Of a DNA stretch of 64,000 nucleotides, positions 1 through 13,790 are shown piece by piece. The notes under the pieces were generated by a model. It searched no databases. It saw nothing but the letters and a program-made list of their open reading frames with translations, and was not told the origin of the DNA. This DNA comes from Lepisosteus oculatus. Its lineage: Eukaryota; Chordata; Actinopteri; Semionotiformes; Lepisosteidae. The stretch spans positions 16,132,436-16,196,435 of the forward strand of contig NC_090705.1 in NCBI RefSeq assembly GCF_040954835.1, written 5' to 3'. Position numbers and translations under genes: made by a program. Within the stretch, counting starts at the first letter, position 1. Each line of letters opens with the position of its first letter.

Positions 1-2824
1 AACTGCAACACAACAATGTTCCAGTGCAACAGAAAACACTTTCTGAAGCAAAGCTGAAAAAACAACCCTTTAGTTATGTTTCTGAAGAGAAGTTCTGCTA
101 AATTTGTAATGCGTAAATATACAGGGAAGATACCAGCATTGATTAGCAAAGCTAATTAGAAGCTGGGCATTTTGATTGGAGTTAGCTCAACAAAAGCTTT
201 GCATTGACTGATCAAAGCAGTTTTTTATTGAAAAATTTTAAAGCACTACTTTACAGAGTCCACTGTTGCAATTTTACATAATGGTGATCAGAAGATAATT
301 TGAGTAAATGTCAACCAGAAGGAAATGCATGATAAAATTTCAAAATTATACTTTGCTTTATGAATTACACAAATTGGTAGAGCTTTGTGTTAGTCTTGGA
401 AAAATCCTAACAAAATTAACTGATGGAGCAGGGCTCGTAATGAATCATTGCACCAGCAAAACTGCTGGATAATTATTAAAAAGCACTTGTTTTTTATATT
501 ACTTACTTTGAGGACAGCATATCAGCCTTTAAAAACAAAGGGGATAAGGGATTTCAATTGTATCATTATTTTAATGTTATTTTAAGTGTGAGCAGACAAA
601 CACCATTATCACTGTACACAGTGAATATTTGTCTTTAAAAAAATTTCAGTCTTGTTTACTCTTCACAGCAGTTTAAATCCCAGTAAATAACTTAGAGATG
701 CCCATGCATGTTTTGCTGAACCGAAGACTGCTCATAAAATCTTTGGGGGGATGGAGTCTTCCTTGCTTAAAAGTGAAACTGGTAACTGATTAAGCAGAGC
801 AAAGCCTTAAGCACCGGACAGTCAGAATTTCACAGTGCTCCCTAAAAAACCACTCCTTTCGCCCGCTCATCTCTTGAAATGACAGATTCCGTTCCAAAGC
901 TCACCTTTTAAAGAAACCAAGACCTTGTAATCCTCCCAGAGTGCAGGTTCAAAGGAAACTAAAGCAATTCAAGCCTAAGCAAGAGACTGAAATGGTTCTT
1001 AAAACTTTCCAGCTACTAATGTCTTAAATCCCCACTGCACAGACACATTCACTTCTTCACACAGTACATGACAGCCACTCCAAGCCAGAAGCTATTTTGA
1101 CTACATTACCCTTATGTTACAAACAGAAAGAATTGTAGGAAATGACAGATGAAGAGAGAGCTAAGATGGTGTTTAATTTTAGCTTCAGAGATGCGTTTGA
1201 AGTGTTAGATTAAATCACACATTTCTTTAACCCCTGTCAGCAATATTCTAAACAGAATGTGTCAGATCCGAAATGTGTCATACATACACAGAAGCTACAG
1301 TACCCCAGTTCCTATGCATCTAGACCCCCATTAATAATTAAGACTACAACTCTGAAGAGTTGTGTTTTTTTTGTAATTTGAAAAATGCCACTCCCATGTA
1401 CAGTGCATCTGGTCCAAGATAAAAACTCAGACCTCCCCATATTTCACAATACTTCCCCTTGAAAGAGGATTGTGGCCCTCTGATGAGACTCTACACTTCA
1501 CTGTCCACGGCGAGGAGGTGGGACAGTGAAGTGAAGTTACAAATTATGATTTAATTATTAATTATAAAAATGAATTATAATCTTGAGTTAATTCCTGTAT
1601 GCTGAGTTCTGTTGCTTCACTAATCACAAAGGGCAAAATCATTTACTTTTTGCAAATGAGGAAATTCCAATTAATCCAGGTAAACGCTAGGGTGTGTGAA
1701 GGACTTTCAGTCTCTGTCGTGACACATTACCAACGATTCCCGAGCACAGAATTTCATTACACATTGCAAAGCCGATGCCCATCCTGCAGAGGGCACTGTG
1801 TCACGTCGGTGAAGTCAATGACCTTCTCAGAAAACAAAAACAATTTCTGTTCGCAGCATGGCATAACTCGGTGAGCAGTAAATCCCCAGCTTTGGATTTA
1901 TCAGCGGCAGCAAAATACACAAATGAGAACATTAAAAAAATGCCCTGCTGCGCATTAGTGAAGTGTCATTGATGCCAAACCGCTAATGAGGTGAAGGGCC
2001 TGCAGGAGGATGGAGCACAAGAGAACCGGGCCTGGACATGATTATGAGATCAAGAAAAGTTATCATCTCTTTAAACTCCTGAAACGTTCAGCCACCTTCA
2101 ATACGCGTGTTTCATTAACCTTTACGCAATATTACTCCAATGAGGCAAAACGAGCAGACTGAAGTGTATTAGACGTAGTGCACAAGTGCTATGATTAACA
2201 GTCTTTTCCACCTTTCAAAGGAAAGCGCTGTGCTCAGAGATACCACGGGCAGTGCTTAGCAATGGCTTTCCCACTAAAGACGTAAAGCAGAAGCCGTCCA
2301 AGTCTTTTTCAAATGTTTCTCTTTGTGCTCACTCAGCACTGCCTTCCCCTGCCCTTCTGTTATTACTACCGCGGATAGACGATGCACATCTGGGAAAAGT
2401 TAAAGAGCTACATAGTTGGGTGGTAAGTTTTCTTCCCCAAAGGACTACATTTTCCCTCCTTTCTTTTTCAACCTATAGAGTTTTTGCAACAGATCCCGGT
2501 GATTCCATTACATTGACATTACATTATGGCTACATTACAGGCCCAAAACACTGTCCTCTCGTGCCCTACTAATACTGGCCTTCCTCAGTAACCTCAGAAG
2601 TCCATTGCTCTGGAAGAAAGAAGAACTCAATTCAGGCCCAGAAAGAGGATTCTTCTTATTTGGTCATGGTTCTATCAGGTGGACAAATCTTCAGAATCAG
2701 CAGAGAAAGTGTCAAAACAGGCCACAAATGGAAACTATGCAGAAGTGTATATAAAATAGAGAACTGGAGACTTTACACAAACGTTTGCGGGTGTCTGGAA
2801 CCAAGCTACCCAGTTGATAACTTC

Positions 2825-2930
2825 TTTCTGCCTTCTTTTGAGACACAGCTGGATGAGACAGACTGAGACTGTTTGATCAATTAGCTACTACAAAATGTGC
2901 AGGAGGGGCCTCCTCTCATTTCTAATTTCT
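2825..2930 (+). repeat. CR1/L2-like LINE 3' tail fragment
   Basis: A short degraded piece reads like the end of a CR1/L2 reverse-transcriptase frame (residues similar to FETQLDETD) followed by a tail resembling 'gatcaattagctactac' and 'ggcctcctctcatttct'. Clearer copies with the same order of words occur at 5,654, 20,080, 31,120 and 63,370. Only about 100 bases can be aligned by eye, so the limits are approximate. Confidence 0.4.
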
Positions 2931-5354
2931 ATTTTGATCATACATAGTTATATCTTGATCATAACAGTTGTATGTTTCTAAAATAAAATGCATTACCGGT
3001 AACTGCCCAAAAACTAATAAAAAAAATCAGAGAACGTAAGTAACGTTTTTCAAATCTGAAGCAAATACAAGGCAACAGGACTGTAAACGCGTCATTAGCA
3101 CAACTTAGGTGTATTTCTGGTCTTCTCGCCTGTGATTAAGTTCTCATTTGCATATGACACCTACCGTTAACTGCAGATTACTTGATCTGTAGGCCTCACT
3201 GTGTTTGAAAGAGTTGATCTTTGTCAAGTACAGAGGAGTGGCTCTGCAAGAAAATGCCCCTGTTGACCCTGCAAGTTTAGACGGGTCTTGTGAACATATT
3301 TGATGGAAGCGATGCCCTTCACCTAACCTCACGGGTTACTAAACACAAAACATAACCTGTAATCTTCAACCAAGACGATTTACTTTAAAAAAAAAAAGTC
3401 AGATTCATGCAGATTAACTCCTGGACAAGAGATCTTATTGCTAGAACCCTATATGGAATGCAGCACCAACATTGGGCACTTTCATTCAGAGACACAAATG
3501 AGACGCCCAAATGCAATGATGTTCTTTCCATTTCATGTTTTGCAAGGTGCGGCTCTAATACAACATTTACTTTGAAAACACACACACGGGTGGACTGAGA
3601 CAAAACCTTTCTTCTGCTTAGATTAAGAGCATGTGTGCATGCAGACTGTAACAGTGCTATGCAATAAAAGGCTTACCTTGAAGTCCATAGGTAAGAAAAT
3701 TGCATGGATCCTGCAGTGGCACATTTTAAAAACAATATCTGTCCTGATAAACCATTTAAATATTGGTGACCACTAAACAAGTTGGCTGAAGTCAGTTATA
3801 TCAGTGCGACAGACAAAAACAAGAACATTCCTACCTTTAAGAACTGAAAGGGACAGCACCTGAAGACCTACCAGATGAGATTTATGGGGCACTGTTTGTG
3901 TTCTTCTGCACAGGTGGCTGAACTCATATTAGTAAAGGCGGCACAGGGTCCCTTCACTTAGCAATTCACTCAACTTCAGCTCCGAAACTAGTAAATAGGT
4001 GCATTTTTGTTCGGTGACTTTGTTCCAGTAAAGGGTTGTATTCTAGTGTTGGTGAAAAACATTTTTTCTTTAGTAGTGCTTTACAAAACATTCTTGCCAT
4101 GGAATTACAAGCCAAGAGCCTTATATGAATAGCATAACATGACATACACATAAGAATTTCTTCCTTTCCTGCAGAACATTTTACATTAAGCCTGGAAACT
4201 GGCCTAAAACATATGGCCTAAGAATATTACAGCATTACAAGTACTTATTTTTTCTGCATTTGCGACATTGGCAATTGATATAAAAGATCACAAGAAAAAA
4301 CACAGGAATAATTGCTGTAGGAAATGCATAACTGTCCAGTAAGGTCCTCTTCTTTAGGGAAAGACTACGCGACATGATTAAAGGCAGCAAGGTGACAGTC
4401 CGTTTGGAAATGCCTGATGGACAAGAGGCTCTTGCACAAGCTTTATCAGCGAAGCACAAAAACAAATCATTGTACGTTAATGTGCTGTGTTGAAGTCTAG
4501 CTATACGATATAATATAAGAAACAAGAGGCCTTCAGGCTTTTAGAAATTACAAGAGCCTGCTGTTTATAAAACCTCGAGAGGCTCAATCTGCTGCTCAAC
4601 AGGAGTCCAGTGAATGTGTAGACAATATAGTACTTAAATTAATTTTCTTTTTGATGGTTTTCTTTTTGATGCCCCCAGATCCAAATGTCCCACTGTTAAT
4701 CGGCTTCTCACCATGACCCTCATGCCTCGAGCAACCAAAGGGCAGACATGACTCCTTGCCAGACCTGCCTCTTTTCACACTGAGAGCCACCCTGCGATAC
4801 CTGTACTCTGGCACCCAAGGGAATCACGGCCAGGCAGCCCATGACCCAGCCGCGACCTCAACAGACCGTCTTGAACTGGAGCTCCAGCCAGCACTTCCTT
4901 TACTGCTTCAGCTGCTGCTTTGAAAAAAATACACCTCACAGATGTTGATACTTGTCTCACTATAAGACACCCTGAATGATTTAAATGAGTTTTGACTTGC
5001 ACATCTGGTTAAAAACCATAGGCCTTTTCTGGGCACAGGAAAATGATACAATCCAAGTCCAATACTAGCACCTTCCTTGCATTCCTCAAGACTGAAAGCA
5101 GGCTTCTCCAAGTGTAGTGCAATGAACCAGAGCCTTGACTGCTAAATGCTTTCCACACCTTTGCCAGTCCTTTGTTTTTCTGATGTTCTGCAGGCAACAC
5201 GCATGGTTACTGCAGACAAATTATTGCAGATGTAAAATACCAGTAGGGGGAAAAAAATCCCATCAAATGTCTTTCTATCACACAAAAAACTACCTAGTAT
5301 TAAAAAATAAGATCACTTTATTAGCCATATACCATTTCTTGCATTAGGAATTTA

Positions 5355-5562
5355 TCTTTTCGCATACCCCAGCTTGCTCTTCATGAAACACACAGGCACA
5401 CGGACAGGGAGAGAGAAGCTTGGGGTCAGAGTGCAGGGTCAGGCCCTGGAGCAGCGGGGGGTTAATGGAGTAGGATTCCTCTGCTGGCTGCAGGATTTGA
5501 ACCAGCAACCTTCTAGCCAAAGGCACAGATCCTTAGCCACAGAGCCACCATTCTGCCCCCAG
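5355..5562 (-). repeat. tRNA-derived SINE
   Basis: Read on the minus strand, the sequence starts with a tRNA-like head: an A-box-like word 'tggctctgtggctaagg' near 5,530-5,555, followed about 30 bases later by a B-box-like 'ggttcaaatcc'. A GC-rich body extends down to about 5,355. The head does not fold into a full tRNA, so this is a short interspersed element and not a tRNA gene. The family name cannot be fixed from sequence reading alone. Confidence 0.6.
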
Positions 5563-5653
5563 AGTGAACTAATAATATGGTCTGTGCACGTTACTCTTGT
5601 AATAGGGTAAACTTCAAAGGTTACAAGTGGAACCAACGTGGAAGAGCTTTTAT

Positions 5654-5850
5654 AACCAAAAGCAGGAGGCACTTCTTCAACCAAATGCTCATGGGTATGT
5701 GGGACAAGCTACTCAGTCAGGTTGTTGAAGATGATACCAAAGCTTCTTTTGAGAAACAGCTGGATGAGATCTTTATATCCATTACCTTCTAAAGTACCAT
5801 ACAGGCCAGATGGGTCAGATGGTCTCCGCTTGTCTGTAACAGTTCAAATA
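5654..5850 (+). repeat. CR1/L2-like LINE 3' end with reverse-transcriptase C-terminus remnant
   Basis: The plus-strand frame around 5,650-5,790 resembles the last part of CR1/L2 reverse transcriptases (KSRRHFFNQ, then a Trp, then SFEKQLDEIF). It is followed by a non-coding tail with 'cagatgggtcagatggtctc', the typical end of this LINE group in fish. It is 5' truncated, as is usual for LINE insertions. Three other good copies lie in this window. Confidence 0.65.
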
Positions 5851-8800
5851 ACACTGATTCAGCCTTGCTGAGCAAGAACTGGCCCATTCTTCTTCAGTGA
5901 TGAGGTAACTAAGGATGGTAGCAGTGGAGCAAAGTTTACAGTTTATGGAAACATTTTCTGTCTGCTTATGTGGAAGAAAAGGCTTCCATAATTATTGGTC
6001 AGAGCTTCACTGATAATGACCCAAAACACAAGGCCAGTGCAACCAACTCAAATTCTACATTTAAACCCCAATGAACATGAATTGTAAATGCTGAAGAAAA
6101 AAAAAATGTCCCAAGAATAAACAAGAAGTCAAGGGGAAAGAGCAAAAAATCTCAAATTATTTCAACAAGCCTTGTGAACTCAGTGGGTCAGTTGCAGGTT
6201 TGCTGTGTTTATAGGCTCAAAGGGACATATAACCCAGCACTGATTTTCAATCTGTGAAATTTACTTAAAATGAAGGTGCCCTCAGGACCCAAGAGCAAAG
6301 AGGCAGCAGAGAAGACTACTGTGTTCCCGAGATGCCCTGAACTAAATCTTAAAAAGACTAAATCTCCAGCGACATCCACCCCTCTGCAAGGAGGTTAGGT
6401 AAGATTGGCACAAGGACTCTGCTTCAAAATACTTTGGCTGTCAGGTCTTTAAAGAAAACCCTACATCTGTTGTATCTCACAGCTTTACATGTAATTAATG
6501 ATGTACTGTCCCCAGATTGAGTCTAGATATGGCCCAACCCCCTCCTGACTCCACCAGGCACAGTCTCCTCACGCTGACTGTAACTAGGTCTGCAACTCAT
6601 CTCACTCTGACTGGACCCTGGGCAACAGGCAGAGACATGGACAGCAGTACAGATTTTGATAGCAGATATAAGATAAAAGCCTACACTTGCTAAAGGACAT
6701 TTAATGATGATAATTATTTTATTTACTTGTGCTTGGGAAGAAACTCAAACATGGCTGTCATGCCATGATTCTTGTTCACCTTTGTTTATTATTGTATATG
6801 GGACCATGTAATTTTCTCAGTTTTTCCTGAAAAACCAATAAACAAATTGAGCATAAAGTGCTGAACTATAGTAAACACATACATCAAAGAAAAAGAAGAA
6901 AGCACAGCAAGTTACCTCAGTAAACCTCAGAGCAAAATTCAATATACATGAGATGCTATAGATGGGAAAAAAGTTTTCAAATGATCAATATTTGCAGTTT
7001 CTCTAATTGATTTGGGCAATCAGCTGCACATGAGAAGGTTCGGTTGCCCATGGCGTGGAGGCTGTTCTTCAACAGCAGGTTTAAGATAAAGTGCTGGACT
7101 ACAATCATGTAATAAGCCCCCAAAATAACCTGGAGACTACTGTGCATAAGAAGAGAAACTTTGAAGCCCACTCTAAATTCACAGGGAGCCAGTGTAATTT
7201 ATAGATGAAGGGAGATGTGCTCACACAGAGTAGACTTGGCACGTGCAGCAAACGAACCCCCATTATAATCAAGGCATGTTTTTAGCAAACGCATGATGGG
7301 ATAATAAAAAGCCTCATACAGGAGTAGGAGTCATACCATTTGTGGTTAAAATGGAACAATGTTAGACAGTGAAACAAAAAACAAGGAATGTCAGAAATTT
7401 CTGAATTCGTAAATTACGGGTAAACATTATTCTGGAGTTATCCGATTGTTAGAGGGGAAAAGTGGCAAGAGTTGTTTTATCTGCTGGGTGCTGAAGCTTA
7501 AATAGATTATTAAATAGAGTATTAACTGAAGTCTCAACAGTCTCAGATTCCCTGTAATGTAATTTCTTTGTTTAAATAAAGATCTTCTCTTGGCTGATTA
7601 CCAAGAGTCACACGGCAGAGAAAATAAGTGTTAGTTGTTCACTTCTGCTTTGCATTAGAATCATTTTAAAGTCCATTTTCCTCTTATGATCGCACATCTC
7701 ATCTATAAGGAAACCAGACAGAATTATTAAAAATTCACAGAGGGAAAAGGTCAATCCAGTCAACTCTCTGGGACGAACTGTGAAACCTTGATGAGAAAAC
7801 AGTGATCGGCTACTGACAGCACATACATTCTCCACCTTTCTTCTCATCATCACTGGCCAGATCTCCAGTTACTCCTCAGGAACACAAACAGTTGCATTGT
7901 ATGTTCATGTCTAAATATTGCACACAAGGAAGAGAACATCTGGAAAACTACTGAAGACCTAAGACTTCAGATTTTTTGTAATATGAGGAATGCATTCAAA
8001 GCATTGTGTTCCCTTCAGCTGCAAAAAGAAAACCACATGACAATTAAATTTAATCCTACAGTTATTCAGAAGTTTTAATTAATCAATGTAATGTCATATG
8101 GTTTGGAAAATAAGTTGGCATGCTTTTTAGACATGCATTATTCCACATATTCAATCCTGAAATGAATTTTAACATCGATTAACATTAACACCTAAAATGA
8201 TTTACAATGTTTTTTTCCCTATGAAGAGAAGATATTTTCAAATGAAAATTATAACTTTTAAATCTCGTCTACGAATTCTTTTACCACATTTTCTCCAAAT
8301 TGTTCAACAGTGTGGTTGACAATCCACATAGGACACAGGGTCATAAAAAGGTGTGCAGTTTTAGATGTTCATTACTCCACAGACCCCCACTGTTGACTTC
8401 AAGACCTGCTTTATTCTTTTGTTCTTCACAGAAATACACAAAGCCTTCCACTTGGCTTTTATCTCATCTTGATACTGACCTACCTAAACAACTTCCATAA
8501 TTCAATGGGAAAAGCACTTTCTATAATAGGTCAATATGGAGTTTGTAACCTCTCTTATGTAACCCGTGTTCAACAAATACCAGTTCCAGAATAAGCTAAA
8601 GCAAACAGGCATTTTATATCCTGACTTGAAAGATTCAGTTGTACACGCACTGGACAGGAATGTAGTTCCAGTGGTAAGACAACTACAAAAGAAACTTTGT
8701 CTTTTACAGTTTGGCCAGAGTTTGCGAGACAGGTATGACACCAACAGATCCTAGAAGGATAAAGGACCAGAAAGGTGAAGTGAGTGAAATACACACAAGG

Positions 8801-11800
8801 CCCTTCACTGAACCATGTAGAAAGGAAGTACTGATAAATGCAGTGCTGCCACCTAGCCTGCCTAGCAACTGTCAAACCTTTCAACCCCAAAACTGGAGTA
8901 ACAAAACTGGTGAGAACAGGTCATTAAAAAGGGCGGCATGGACTAAACAGTGAATTCCAGAAGCACTGATTTTGGGTCTCACATGCCAGGGACTACAGAG
9001 GGGATTTCTTCGTGCCTTGAACCTCAGTGGAGAGTATTTCTGCTTTGTGCTCCATCACAGCTAAAGATAGCATCCTGTGAGAAACTATGGAATTAAGAGA
9101 GGAAGCCTACTGCTGCATGATCAGACAAGTCGCTGAGCTCCCGTGCATGAAACACCCACACACTCTTTCACAACACAAAGGAACACCACCACTCTACACC
9201 GCCTAACCTTAAAATCACATGCCATCGCATGCTGTCCTGCTTTGTAGGGCTGGCGGGACTCCCCACTGACACACTCAAGGATTAAAACAGCCTGCCATAA
9301 CAAATCAGCTCATACTTTCCATCCCTCTGATTATAAATTCAACCAAGAAACTTTAAAGGCGTTTTTGTCAAAATATTGTTGAACTTCATTTTATAGGACA
9401 TAGAACAGTAGCTCCAGGGTTTTCTTACAGCTGAACTGAAGAAAATCAAGGTCGGTTGAAATGTACAATACTTCAAAAGTCATCTTCCAACTTGTATCTT
9501 TTTATAAAGGCAAAAACTACAATGGCACGCTGTTTCTATGCATTTAACGTTCACGAATGCTGGAGCTCAGATATGCCAGTCGAGCTCAAGAAGATGGAAG
9601 GCCAGTTTTTGTCTGATACATAGGCACTACTATGCCTCCCATTCTTTTCTTAATGCTGTATCTAATAATTTGATTTTGAAACCATCTTTCATACATCTGT
9701 TCTCTGAAGAGCAAACACAGCCCCCCAGAAGGAACTCATTTTGGCCAGGCCTGCCTCGGATTTTGTTTCTAAACCTCTCATAGTCTTAATACGTCTGTGG
9801 TTTGGGGTCTAATTGTTCCACATGCTTGTTACTCTTTAAGTGGAATGTTCAGCCTACTCCTTACTCCTTTTGCCAAATCTTTTTTTTAAAAAAAAAAAAC
9901 AAGGCTCCTCACTTAAAATTGCATACCCCTACATTTTTGTAAAGAGTGAGACAATTTCCTCCTGTAATGGTGGTTGAACGAAAATTGCAAGATTCCACAC
10001 TGCACGGAAAACCATCGTGATTTTTCATATTATCGCAGAGCAAAATGATGAACTTGAGTTGGTTTCGCCTCTGTTCTCTCCCAGAGAACTTCCCCATAAC
10101 CTGTAAAAGGCTCTACACAGTGGGTTTCCAGGCCGGGAGAGTGAGGCCAGGCCCACAGTGCTTGGAAACGACAGGAGAACCCTGGCTGGAAAAGTGTTTC
10201 AACCCTCATTCAAAAGGAGGTAGAAACTAGGGGGAAAACAAAAAAAACTCCAATGCGCTGTGAAACGGCCAAATTCTAATTCTGCATGGCTGACCTTGGT
10301 GTTGATCAGCGAAGAATAAACAGACGCGCAGATTCCAAAGAACATTAGAACTGCATGGGCAGTTCCACAGCTGGGGGAGAGCAGATCCCGGACTGCCTGA
10401 AAGGTCTGACCTACTTCTGTCTTTCAAGGAAAGTGAAACGGAGGATCCAGTTCAGTTTTGTTTTTCTCCTCTCTGCTCACTCTCTCCCAGGCAGAATATC
10501 ATGTTCCTCTAGCATGTGAATAGACTATTTCAGACACTTATGTGGAATACTGCTATATTGCAACATGTCACTCATTTGATTTAACACACTGCTGGAAAAT
10601 GTACCATTAAGATAAGATACTGTAAGTTTCTGGAGTGCATCAATCAATCCTTGCTTACTGTAGTTTGCCACAAAGCATATTTCTGGATTACACAGCAGTC
10701 GACAACAGCAGCACACCATGTGGACACAGACAAGAGGAAAACAACAACTCCCAGCAGGAGAAGATAAACTTCTCAATCAAATGTTTCATGTAAACACACA
10801 CATGAAGTCTATACTAGATTATTTTACTGAAACACTCCATGTTTCCCTATAGAAATTCTCGGCAATGCCACCGAAATGCCAGGATGGATACCTATTAGAA
10901 TGTGGTTCGAGAGTCTGACTGAGCCTGACTTTCATATAGAATGAAAGTTACTGCAGCTTTATGGTTGTATATTTAAAAAAGCGCTCTTGTAACCAAGACT
11001 TCAAAAACATGAAACACTGCCATTCATTTGCATCTGCAAAGGTTTTGGTTTTGTAGGCCATGAATGACATAGTGCTTCTAGCTTTTGCGGGTAAAATTAA
11101 AAGCTGCAACAGGTAATTTAACAAGAGCTTCATGCACAATGACACAAACACACTTTTGCCTGAGCTCAGCTCAGCTCGCAAAACCTTTAATATTTATCAG
11201 AACTAACACATACAGCAGCCCTAAATAAACAAAACATTTAAAGTGCTAATCTTGAAAGGACAAATCAAGGGGAACGTAAGCATGTAACATTTTTGCAGGG
11301 AAACAACAGCAGGTAAGACAGCTGACTGCAAACAGAAAAAATAAAATGACAGTGCAATTACATGAAAATAAACACTCAACCAAATGAACGAATAATTACT
11401 TCCTATCCCGGGAATGCAGTCTTCAGGATTTCATCTGTAGGCCTGCCACATAAACACTGAAACCACGCCCTATATTCCTTACAAGCATGCCAGTTCTAGA
11501 GAAATCACATGTTTTAGGTAGTGGGTGTTTTGGATCTTTTAATTTGCTCTCCAGGATAGGGGTATCAAATATGAAATCTGCACACTGCAGTGGTATCTAT
11601 AAGGGGCAGGACAGGCAGACACTCTCATGTCCAGGGCAACTCGGTTAGAAACAGCAGACCTGGCTTAACTCTACTAATCTCCCACATAAACAAACCCCAG
11701 ATACAGTAAACACAGGAGGTCCCGAGGCGTTTTGATACCAAGTTAATTTAGGGTCATGCTTGCTTTAAATGAAGCTCTCGCTCAGAAACAGAAACACAGC

Positions 11801-13524
11801 TCTTAACTCACTGGAGCACGCAGAGCTGACAGAGCAGAAAAAACAGTTTGACGTCACCCAGTCTACCACAGAGCTCTGTTCCCTTCCCCACGGGGGGCTG
11901 CAGTGAAAAGCCTGGGTTTCGCTTAAGGGACGGCCACCTAGTCCCACAATCCTTAAACGCTTCTCAAAACATTGATTGATATTGTATTACCTCTCCCACA
12001 CAGATTCAATGGAAAAACAAGACTGTATACCTCCACTTGGGTGCTACCCAAATGGGTACCAGAGGTACCATAAAGGTGGCAGAGATAGTATTCAAAACAG
12101 CATACTATATAGGGCAAGCATCCCATGTGCACAAATCTCATCTTTAGGCAATTTTTCACCAGAGAGACTCTCAAATATGACTATGTCATACCACCTTCAC
12201 CCCAGGGGGCTCAAGCAATCTGACATCAGACCTGACAAAACATGTCTAGTGCTGATATTAGTGGGGAAGAGCTGCTTGTAGTACAGAGAGAGCAACACAT
12301 GGCAGAAGCAGAGAAAACTAATGCTAATGTAGTTTTACAATTATCAGCACTTTCACGAAGTTGCTAAGAGAGTGACAAGTGCTTCAGGTGAAAAAAGTAA
12401 CTTGGGGGCAAACTAAGCAATGTCTGCAGACCAGATTGAACAAGGCTTTCACACAAAATGCACTGTCCAAATCTAAAATTGTCTACTATTCAATTCAATG
12501 TACCGTATATGCATGCTGCTTCATACTAAAGAGACCAAACATCAGTATTAAATCTTTTCATCCCTGGTGTTGATTTTGTTTCATGGCAACAATTCAAAGG
12601 AAATGGTGAAGATATTTAAGTTATTTTATCCTAAAATTCCCTCAGGCACATACACACGACATAGTAAAGGGGATACAAGACTGCTTTCCATTTCTGGTTT
12701 AATTTGGGATCCTTGTTCTTTATATTATTACGTTCGGACATAACAGACCAAAAATGTTTTCATCAACCTCTGTTTTTAGCAAACATCAAGTACTTTGGTC
12801 AGCCTTTAGTACCAAACACCTCATCGGCCCGGCCTCATTAGTAAACTGCATCAGATGTTCTGGACAGAGTTCTCCACCCTTCCTCACAAGCCGCAGACTC
12901 CAGAAGAAGAAAAAAAGCAGAAATAAGAATTTACAGGATCTGTTGTCAACGTGTCTCCTATTTTTGACATTGGACTTGTTTACGCCGTGGATCGAGTGAA
13001 GGATAAAGCCAAGATATTGGCGACAACTGTGGTGAAGTTTGAAGGCTTCTGTGTAATTAAAGTGTCTGAAAATAACTACAGGCAATGGCAGCAACGCTTA
13101 AAGTGAGCTGGATGCTGGGTTCTCACGGTCAGATCCCAGATGTGAGCAGGCTTCCAGAGCCCAAGTGGGCCTCCGTTACAATGAATTTCATGGCACTCAA
13201 AGAAAAACACCACACTGCCCACCACAAAACCGCTTACTCTTGTATAGCAGTAAACAACTTTCTCAGCTCAACAGATTTCTAATGATGAGAGCTTAGAACT
13301 ACTGGAATACCCTGGAACCTTCTAGAAAGGGAAAGAGAACAGTACACAGCTAAGCAAAGAAAGAAAATATGAATTAGTCTTTCTTTTTATTTTTAACATA
13401 GCAGCGTGTTTTTAGACACTGGACTGCAACAGCTTTTTTTTTGTGAATTTTGTGAAGTGCCACTTTTTCTTACATCGACCCAACCTCAATCAGTTAGCTG
13501 TGTTTGTCATATCGGCTTGCAGCT

Positions 13525-13790
13525 CCTATGCTGCAACTGCACACGGGGGAGGAGGAAGAAGTGTGGACAGACTCCTCCCACCTGCCCAACTTCGAGCCAA
13601 TCATCTGCTGACGCATCACAAGATACTCTGCCCCCTGCTGGAAGTTCCATGCGTCCCTGACCAACAGCACTGAAAAACACCCTCCCAACTGCTTGGAGAA
13701 TTCTGGTCACAGTCCGCTAGTGACATCACCCAGGCTTGAACTCATAACAACAAATCCCAGTTTGGACTCTTGAGCCACTTGAGAGACTTT
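13525..13790 (-). repeat. tRNA-derived SINE, probable
   Basis: On the minus strand the head reads 'aagtggctcaagagtcc' followed by a B-box-like 'gagttcaagcctgggtgat', then a GC-rich body with 'gccccctgctgg'-type words on the plus strand. The arrangement matches a tRNA-headed SINE inserted in intron 2 of pard6g. Overlapping open frames on both strands in this segment are by-products of its GC-rich composition. Confidence 0.5.
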
